64,000 nucleotides of DNA from Hibiscus mutabilis. Lineage: Eukaryota > Streptophyta > Magnoliopsida > Malvales > Malvaceae. The translations under genes were made by a program, and so were the position numbers. The notes beneath the pieces are model-generated. The model ran no database searches and had not been told where the DNA came from. It saw only the letters and a list, made by a program, of their open reading frames with translations. Positions 58,054 through 64,000 of this stretch are shown here, one piece after another. The number at the start of each line of letters is the position of its first letter. Positions within the stretch are counted from its first letter, which is position 1. The DNA is taken from assembly GCA_019671005.1 (NCBI GenBank), contig CM033726.1, positions 16,613,608 to 16,677,607 of the forward strand, in the 5' to 3' direction.

Positions 58054-58306
58054 AATAATTTATTATAAGTTAGAAACTATAATTATATAAATTGCATTTA
58101 ATTGATTTTTTATAATATAAAATAAACATTTTAGTTATGAAATTCTAAAAAAAATTAAAAATACAAAAGTTTTTTTCTCCCACATACTAAAAATTCACAC
58201 GAAAAGCCGCACTTATTCGAAGAATTTGATTCAGGTTGATTGGTTAGAGTTTGGTTTAATATAAATTTAAGCACATTATTAAAGGAAGGCTTATAACGAG
58301 GAACGA

Positions 58307-58424
58307 AATTCGTTTGTCCATTTTCTACGTTTCTTTATATGTTTCACTAATGATTTTATGTTATATGTGGCATAAAATCATTGATGGAACAGATAAAGAG
58401 ACACAGAAAAGGAGCAGACGAATA
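58307..58424. mobile_element. Palindromic MITE, copy A (3' of the SDR gene)
   Basis: The two halves are inverted to each other: AATTCGTTTGTCC...CACTAATGATTTTATG, then CATAAAATCATTGATGG...AGCAGACGAAT. The ends and the TAATGATTTTATG core match the MITE in intron 1 of the SDR gene (60192-60349). It can fold into one long hairpin and is non-coding. Confidence 0.82.
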
Positions 58425-58445
58425 CTATTCTATAATGAAATCCAC

Positions 58446-58550
58446 TAATTGACTGGGTGGCCGAAGATATTCATGTTGTCACATCTTGCTTGAGTTCGAA
58501 TCCTAACATTTACCTTGAGAATGTAATATCTTTTTACTTAATAAAAAAAT
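58446..58550 (+). mobile_element. tRNA-derived SINE fragment
   Basis: GGTGGCCGAAGATATTC resembles an A box and GAGTTCGAATCCTAAC contains the B-box core GTTCGAATCC, about 40 bases apart as in tRNA-derived SINEs. It ends in a T/A-rich tail (TTACTTAATAAAAAAATAAA). It is not a tRNA gene, because no cloverleaf with paired acceptor ends can be drawn. It differs in sequence from the SINEs at 6159 and 7157. No clear target duplication was found. Confidence 0.6.
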
Positions 58551-58786
58551 AAAATGCTATAATAATACTTTCAAGGTTGAAGAATATATATAGTACAATT
58601 ATTTTTTTGGAATCCATTTTCAAAGAATAACAAAAGGTAGCTCTCATCCTTTGTGTAGGTAGATTAGCTTTCACAAGCAACTTAAACAATTTTTTTTCTT
58701 TCAAAGTGTTGTTTTAAGTCAACAAATCATCTTTAACAATAAAAAGAGAATTCTAAACCCTACAATTATGTAACCTTTTCATTGTC

Positions 58787-60476
58787 TCAGAATTTCAATT
58801 CCTGTCTCTCGGCAAATAGTTTCCCGGTGACCTCCTTGTTGGGAAGCAGAGCAAGCCAGACACCCGTGTCCGCTGCATGCTCAGCCGAAACATTTCCAGA
58901 CCAACCTGTCATGGCAGTCCTCACCCATCCCGGACAATAACAGTTTATATAAATCTTTCCGCCCTCGGGTCGTCCGGCCAGTTGGTTCGCCATTAGCATA
59001 CTGAAAAGGTTAACAACAAGCTTAGATACGGCGTAGTCGGTAAAATTCTGAGGCCAGCCACCCGATTGCCAAGTATTATTTTCAACTTGTTGTAGAAACG
59101 TGGACACCATGTTGTCAATTAGTTCCTGAGATAGGGTCTCTAAATTGCTTAGTTTTTCCCTCAAAGCTTCATCTTCAATCCTCTATCAAAGAAAAACATA
59201 TGTAAATTTAGCTTGCATGCAAAATAGAAATAATGAACACCTCCAATCTGAAATACTCCCTCCGTCCCTAAAAAATTGTCCTTTGTTGACTTTTCACGTA
59301 GTTTTCGGAAGAAAAAGTTTGTGCAAGAGATGTGTTGTAAATTAATTAAAATGACAATCTTATCATTGAAAAGTCAAAGTTTGTTTTGATGGAAAACTAA
59401 AAAAGAGGGTAGAAAAGGAAACATATTTAGTAAAAGTTGTTGAATTTTTTAAAGAGATAATCTAGGTGGGACTACTTTAAAACACAAAAGAGGCAACTGT
59501 TATGGGGCAAAATGAGTACTACATATTAGGGTACGACGAGAAATCATAGGAGTGATGATTTACTTACACTGCGGCGGCCATTTAGTTTTCCTAGCCGTGA
59601 GCTAACGTTAACAATACGAGCACCAGCAGCCGAAGGTCTCATCAATGGAATCATTGCTTTAATCATATTTTTGGTGCCATAATAATTGGTCTCAATCACC
59701 TGCTTTGCGAACTCCATTGAATTTCCAGACCCAAGATTGTAGTTAACACCTGCGTTATTTATCTGCAAAAGAGTAGTCATTAATTCGGAAACCAAAACGA
59801 TGGAAAGAGTTTGGATGTTATGTTATACCAGAATATCAACGCCACCATATTTTTCTTTTATCCACTTGGTAAATTCGGAAACAGATTCATCGTCCAAGAT
59901 GTTGAGCTGATGGACATCCACATTGAAACCACCTTCCTGCAACACCTTGGCTGCTTCAATGCCCACACCCGTGTCCCTCGATGTTAGTACTACCGTCAAT
60001 CCATGTCCCGCAAGTTGTCTTGCAATCTCAAACCCTATTCCTCTGTTTGCACCCGTTACTACAGCAATTGTTTCTTCTGACCACCACCTATATTATTATT
60101 ACATTAAAAAAATTGTAACTAACTTTATTTTTAATACAATAAGCACAGTCAGCCAAGGTGACATAGCATGCACCGATCTGGGTATGAATAGAATTCGTCT
60201 GCCCTTTATATGACCCACCAATAATTTTATGTCACGTGTATTATCAATAAAACAGAAATAATTAATAAATCAGTAGAAAAAATCATTAATACATGTGACC
60301 TAAAATTATTGGTGGGACATAAAAAACAAAGAAAAGCGGCAGACGAATTAAATTTGGTATTTCCAAGGAAAAAGGAAAGAAAAGTACCTTTGATGATCAG
60401 AATAAGGAATGGTTCCGAGAAGAGAGATCTCTTGTCTTTTTTCCCTTTTCTCAGATTTTCCCTTTTTTCCTGTCAT
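58787..60476 (-). CDS. Short-chain dehydrogenase/reductase, salutaridine reductase / (+)-neomenthol dehydrogenase-like
   Basis: Four exons on the minus strand: 60476-60388, 60087-59829, 59762-59568 and 59182-58787. All three introns are GT...AG and preserve frame, giving 312 residues, the usual family length. The start is chosen because MTGKKGKSEKREKRQEISLL runs in frame into the conserved PYSDHQRWWSEETIAVVTG. Motifs: TGANRGIG (residues 41-48, NADP(H)-binding loop), NNAG (118-121), the conserved Asn in ETNYYG (142), the catalytic Ser in IVNVSS (170-171), and YAVSK (Tyr231, Lys235). The roughly 60-residue gap between Ser and Tyr is the hallmark of monomeric plant SDRs such as salutaridine reductase, neomenthol dehydrogenase and isopiperitenone reductase, which reduce carbonyls of alkaloids, terpenoids and other small molecules, usually cytosolic and NADPH-dependent. 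The substrate cannot be read from sequence. It is the only intact gene in the window. Confidence 0.93.
59254..59518. mobile_element. Stowaway-like MITE in intron 3 of the SDR gene
   Basis: The left end TACTCCCTCCGTCCCTAAAA is the classic end of plant Tc1/mariner-type Stowaway MITEs. The right end, reversed, is TACTCATTTTGCCCCATAAC, a degenerate partner. A TA dinucleotide at each end is consistent with the expected target duplication. The ~265-bp element makes up most of the 385-bp intron and leaves both splice sites untouched. Confidence 0.72.
60192..60349. mobile_element. Palindromic MITE, copy B (intron 1 of the SDR gene)
   Basis: AATTCGTCTGCC...GACCCACCAATAATTTTATG, then TCACGTGTATT, is mirrored by AATACATGTGACCTAAAATT...TTGGTGGGAC and GGCAGACGAATT. 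The terminal 12 bases are perfectly inverted. The 158-bp element fills about half of the 300-bp intron 1. It belongs to the same family as 58307-58424. Confidence 0.87.
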
Positions 60477-60529
60477 CTCCTTGCCCTCTTGATTAGTTTT
60501 CAGGTATTTTGGGAACAATTTTCAGCAAG

Positions 60530-60570
60530 GCGTCTATTAAAAAAGAACAGGAACGAATAAATCTATATCT
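60530..60570 (-). promoter_or_regulatory. Possible TATA box of the SDR gene
   Basis: The minus strand reads GATATAGATTTATTC at about 60570-60556, some 80-90 bases upstream of the ATG at 60476. That spacing suits a TATA element with a ~55-base 5' leader. It is one AT-rich word in AT-rich DNA, so the call is weak. Confidence 0.3.
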
Positions 60571-60887
60571 ATGTATGTAAATGTAATAGGAACACAAGGA
60601 AAGGAAGACATGGAGATTTGCTACAGCTCATTTGGTGTCGGATCTTAATTGTGGAGATGTTGGGGTCAAATGTTTGAGCTTATTTTTAGGCCAAATCTTC
60701 CTATTTCCATGCCTTTCGAAATTAAGATGCCGTTGCTCATTAATTTCTTTTGCACCGCTAATGCACCCTTGGTTGAATATTGACCAACCAATTTCTAATT
60801 ATGAACCAGAAATAGCAAATTACTGCTTTGGAGGTTTCCTTCCAAAATGTTGAGTTCTTTAAAGTTACATGTTTAATATTTGTATTT

Positions 60888-61060
60888 AGGGTAAATTACG
60901 TTAGTAGTTCCTGAACTTTTAGGGTAATTGTATTTTGGTCATTAAACTTTTAAAACTTAAAATGCAATCACTGAACTTTTGATTCGCTTTCATTTCAGTC
61001 ACTGTTGTCAACCGCCGATAAGAAAATTGATGTAACACGTTAAAATCTTCTTCTAAAAAT
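60888..61060 (+). mobile_element. Single Mutator-type terminal repeat (one-ended MITE remnant)
   Basis: TTAGGGTAAATTACGTTAGT, then AGTTCCTGAACTTTTAGGG and TTGTATTTTGGTCATTAAAC match the terminal repeat of the element at 57291-58053 in order and spacing, down to TTTCATTTCAGTCACTGTTG. No inverted partner was found before the Copia sequence starts, so the other end is lost or was cut off by the Copia insertion. Confidence 0.65.
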
Positions 61061-61082
61061 GCCTTAAAGTCTTATTGCAATG

Positions 61083-61582
61083 CCACAGTTTGACTGTGAA
61101 TAAATTGTTGCTAAAGAGATTGAGAATAAGAACAAAGAAAAGAAAGGAATAGAGAAATTTCGAAGGAATTCATTGATAATTTTTGCATAAAATGGCTCCT
61201 TTACAGCTGCTCTCCTATATACTTCATCTACGATACTATTTGGTTGCTGTATTTTCTACAGTTGTCGATGAATATAGGTCTTTGATGGCTATTGCTTTCT
61301 GCTGAGGCAATGAGTAGTTTAGGCTTGATTGCTGGGCTTTTCCATGCAAGATATGTTCAGTTGACTGCATGACTAGATTATTATCAACGGTAAAGATAAG
61401 ATAAATTTTAGTTAATTTCATTCAAATCTTATCTTATCTTATTTTTATCTAAATCTTATCATTATCTAAATCCTATTCTATATTTAATATTTGATTTCTC
61501 TTATCCTTGTATATTTAATTGTGATCATATATATACTTTAGTTGTAAATATTATGGATCATTAATAATACAAATCATTTACA
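61083..61582 (+). repeat. 5' LTR of the right-edge Copia element (left limit uncertain)
   Basis: It ends AAATCATTTACA directly before the primer site TGGTAATCAGAGCC (61583-61596), close to the plant Copia TGGTATCAGAGC with one added A. The last 100 bases have a run of TATCTTAT words and a promoter-like CATATATATACTTT (about 61527). The true start is somewhere near 61080-61100; no duplicate LTR is available to fix it. Confidence 0.6.
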
Positions 61583-61596
61583 TGGTAATCAGAGCC
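61583..61596 (+). other. Primer binding site of the right-edge Copia element
   Basis: TGGTAATCAGAGCC resembles the initiator tRNA-Met primer site of plant Copia elements, with one inserted A. It directly follows the LTR end ...TTACA. Confidence 0.8.
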
Positions 61597-61659
61597 AAGT
61601 AGAATTTCTCTACTCAATTTTTCCTCTCTTCCGCTCTTTTTCAAATCAGATCTCCTCCT

Positions 61660-62480
61660 ATGGCTTCGTCTTCTACTTCCAATGATCTTGTGCATCTTAA
61701 TGCACCGACCAACTTCCCAATCAAACTTACATATGCCAATTTTCTTGTTTGGAGTCGCCAAGTGGAGGCTACTCTCATTGGTTTTGGGCTACTAATTTAT
61801 ATTGATAGTTCTTAGCCTTCCCCATCTCAGTTTAACGATGCCGCGACAACAGTTTCTAATCCTGAATATCTGTAATGGCATCGTCAGGATCAAATTCTTA
61901 TCAATGCTCTTCTTGGCAGTTGTGATAATCAAGTTCAACAATTGCTAATACTAGTCACACCCTTGCTCTCAAGTCCAAATTGGCTCACAATCCATGTGGT
62001 TCCAGGTCTATCTATGACTACATGAAAGACATGCAGGATATTGCCTCTTATCTTGCCTTGGCAAATTGTCCTATCTCCGATACAGATCTCTTGATTTCTA
62101 TTGTCAATCAACTAGGTGATGATTATCGTCCAATAGTTGCTGCTCTTCGTGTCCGTAACACATTGACAACCATGCTTGAGTTGTCTAAGATCTTAACTGA
62201 TCATGAAAGACTTCTTAAAGAATCTGAACAAACAACACATCTTGCCACAGAATATTCTACACAACGGGCTAATTCTAATCATGGTTATTCCACCAACCGC
62301 TCTTGAGGGAAGGGTGGTCACTCTGGTCATTCAGTTTTTGGTGGCAGTCGTAATTCTATTCCTCAATCTAGCCATTCTAGACGACAAGATGTTGTGTGCA
62401 AGTTCTGTAATTTGCCAGGGCATATTGTTTAGGATTGTCGTAAGCTTGTTCGGTTTCTTTAGAATAACAACTTTTATCAG
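61660..62480 (+). pseudogene. Copia gag with CCHC knuckle (right-edge element)
   Basis: The start at 61660 gives MASSSTSNDLVHLNAPTNFP then IKLTYANFLVWSRQVEATLI, the N terminus of a UBN2-type Copia Gag. Stops occur at 61813 and 61873. After a frameshift, 61980-62306 gives SIYDYMKDMQDIASYLALAN, CPISDTDLLISIVNQLGDDY and LTTMLELSKILTDHERLLKE, the conserved capsid core. The knuckle CKFCNLPGHIV-stop-DC follows at about 62398-62440, with a stop inside it. It would assemble the particle and bind RNA; it is inactive here. Confidence 0.87.
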
Positions 62481-62519
62481 CAACCACCATCTGATTCACT
62501 GGTTGTCAACACTGCTACT

Positions 62520-62700
62520 GATCTTTTATCATCAAATCCTATTCCTTGGATGTTTGATAGCGGTGCCTCGCATCACACCACAATGAACACTGTATCTATT
62601 TAGGATGTCTCCTCTTATGATGGCCCTAATACAGTTCATCTGGTAATGGTAACTCTCTACCTATATCTCATATTCGCCGATGCACTGTTCTCACGGCTAC
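62520..62700 (+). pseudogene. Copia protease (right-edge element)
   Basis: PWMFDSGASHHTTMNTVSI, with DSG as the catalytic triad and the HHxT continuation typical of this Copia group, lies at about 62545-62600. A TAG then interrupts the frame, and downstream protease sequence (around 62640-62720) is frameshifted. Confidence 0.8.
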
Positions 62701-62934
62701 CAAGCCTCTTTCTCTCGCAAATGTCTTATGTGTTCCTCAGTTACATACAAATTTGGTGTCGATTTCTAAATTATGTCAAACTAATCATGTGTCTGTTGAA
62801 TTCTTTGACTCTTATGTTCTTGTTAAGGACAGGCCCATGGGAACTCCTCTTCTTTAAGGCAATAAAATTAGTGCTGTCTACTATGCTCCACGATACTTTT
62901 ATCCCCATGTCTTCCGTCAATTGCTTGTCCATGT

Positions 62935-63640
62935 ATCAGTTGCATCACAAAGTTTGGTCAATCATCTGATAAAGTCTTAGCCTCTATATTACGCACTTGT
63001 AATATATCTTATGACTCAACTAGTTTGACAAAATTTCATTATTATTCATGTCTTAGTTATAAATTGTCATTTGGTCAAAATACTATGTCAAGCTCTCGTC
63101 CTCTTGAATTACTTTATTATGATATTTGGAGCACTAAACATATGTCTTATGACGGATATTCATATTATGTGGTGTTTGTTGACAACTTTACCAAATATAT
63201 CTGGCTATACCCGATGAAGAAGAAATCTAATATTACGGTAATATTTCCTCAGTTTAAAAAGCTTGTTGAATGTTTTTTTCATTAGGCCATTGTGTCTCTA
63301 TTTTTTGATAATGGAGGTGAGTTTGTTAAGTTCTTGCCCATTTTGAATTTGGAAGTATTTCCCACTTCACTTCACCGACTCATACTCTGGAACACAACAG
63401 TAATGCTGAACGGAGACATCGTCACATAGTATAGATTGGACTCTCTCTATTTCACTTTGTATCCCTTCCAACAGAGTATTGGCCTCATGCTTTTCAGGCC
63501 TATTTATCTCATTAACCGGATGCCAATACCAATGCTGGATAATATGTCGCCTTACCTTTTACTTCACCAACAAGCACTGAACTATGACAAGCTTCAACCA
63601 TTCAGATGCTTATGCTTTTTGTGGCTGTAACCATACACGA
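62935..63640 (+). pseudogene. Copia integrase (right-edge element, broken)
   Basis: The frame 63025-63285 holds a segment with LSYKLSFGQNTMSSSRPLEL, then LLYYDIWSTKHMSYDGYSYY with the first catalytic Asp, VVFVDNFTKYIWLYPMKKKS and FPQFKKLVECFF. After frame breaks, SLFFDNGGEFVK at about 63295 carries the second Asp and NSNAERRHRH at about 63400 the Glu region. YWPHAFQAYLSH.NRMPIPM (63470-63530) is the usual motif after the core. The stops make it non-functional. Confidence 0.85.
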
Positions 63641-64000
63641 AGCATAAACTTGAGCCACGATCCGCTGAATGTATTTTCCTTGGATACTCTGTGACGTAGT
63701 CTGCTTATAAATGCCTAGAGCTGAACACTAACAGAATCTATGTCTCTCACCATGTTCAGTTTGTTCCTCACATCTTCCCTTTTGCTACACGACGTATCCT
63801 CCTTGTGCCACATCACCATCTTTTAGTATTGTCTCTTACTACATCGATATCACCTTCCACACCTCTCTTGCCTCCTATGCCATGACAACCTGATGCTTCT
63901 ATTGCCACACCAACTTCCGTGCCTAATATGCCCCACCAACCTGATGATCTCATTGCTACACTAGCTTCCTTGGCTAGTCTGCCACGGTAACCTGGTGATC
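63641..64000 (+). pseudogene. Copia integrase C-terminal region and linker to RT (partial)
   Basis: Readable fragments include KLEPRSAECIFLGYS (about 63645-63690), the conserved Copia K(L/F)-P-R(S)-x-CIFLGY motif, and RIYVSHHVQFVPHIFPF (about 63737-63785). A Pro/Thr/Ser-rich stretch follows, with an imperfect ~57-bp repeat carrying TTCCGTGCCTAATATGCCCC / TTCCTTGGCTAGTCTGCCAC near 63915 and 63967. RT proper would begin beyond the window. Confidence 0.7.

Larger units (their letters stand above)
61083..64000 (+). mobile_element. Ty1/Copia retrotransposon, 5' part, truncated by the window edge
   Basis: The order is 5' LTR (ending 61582), primer site, gag, protease and integrase, continuing into C-terminal integrase/RT-linker remnants at the right edge. 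Gag has stops at 61813 and 61873 and a later frameshift; more stops follow in the knuckle and protease. The RT, RNase H and 3' LTR lie beyond base 64000. It is unrelated in sequence to the minus-strand Copia at 18229-23225. The left LTR start is uncertain. Confidence 0.87.

Noticed and set aside
58446..58550. A functional tRNA gene
   Set aside because: A- and B-box words are present, but no acceptor stem or cloverleaf can be drawn. It fits a SINE.
60632..60853. 73-residue plus-strand ORF upstream of the SDR gene
   Set aside because: No motif or homology that I recognise. It lies in the probable promoter region of the SDR gene on the opposite strand.
1..64000. A novel defence, biosynthetic or regulatory system
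   Set aside because: Apart from one SDR gene, all coding content traces to known retrotransposon families. A single SDR without neighbouring biosynthetic genes does not make a gene cluster.

Overview
The window is nuclear DNA from a flowering plant, most likely a eudicot. The evidence is a densely nested set of plant LTR retrotransposons (Athila, Tat/Ogre-like, Tekay/Del-like and Copia lineages), primer binding sites for plant tRNAs, tRNA-derived SINEs, MITEs, and one host gene with canonical GT-AG introns. The species cannot be named from this sequence. Nothing prokaryotic, organellar, CRISPR-like or operon-like is visible.

Layout. 1-5684: 5' part of a minus-strand Athila element (RNase H, RT, protease, gag, tRNA-Asp primer site, 5' LTR) running off the left edge. 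5685-8521: gene-free DNA with two copies of one SINE family in opposite orientations and a 201-bp hAT-type MITE. 8522-18228: plus-strand Ogre-like element with a decayed leader ORF, gag and protease but no RT or integrase; its 3' LTR is cut short at 18228. 18229-23225: decayed minus-strand Copia element with only its 3' LTR. 23226-25548: LTR-like DNA with no coding content. 25549-27768 and 53771-56928: the two ends of a Tekay-type element whose interior is only about 0.6 kb. Its 5' LTR is interrupted by a second minus-strand Athila element (27774-53770). That Athila was itself hit twice: a gag-only Ogre-like element at 30849-41284 (TSD ACGAC), between the integrase and env-like regions, and a 5.2-kb probable solo LTR at 44090-49306 (TSD TATAG), inside the RT. 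Without the two insertions the Athila is about 10.3 kb, a normal full length.

56929-61060 is the only clearly genic stretch. It holds a minus-strand four-exon short-chain dehydrogenase/reductase gene (60476-58787, 312 residues, salutaridine reductase/neomenthol dehydrogenase type) with every catalytic motif intact. MITEs sit in its introns 1 and 3, and a Mutator-type MITE with a perfect 9-bp TSD, a SINE and a second copy of the intron-1 MITE lie downstream. 61083-64000 is the 5' part of a decayed plus-strand Copia element running off the right edge.

Every transposon reading frame examined carries stops, frameshifts, deletions or lost catalytic residues, so the SDR gene is the only locus likely to make a functional protein. 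I found no clear sign of an undescribed biological system. The most interesting features are the layered insertion history, two Ogre-like elements lacking RT/integrase and carrying 49-50-bp tandem repeats before the 3' LTR, a tandem duplication that includes a primer binding site, and a very large LTR with its own 72-bp tandem array. Coordinates of decayed polyprotein domains are approximate; LTR ends supported by TSDs are exact to within a base or two.
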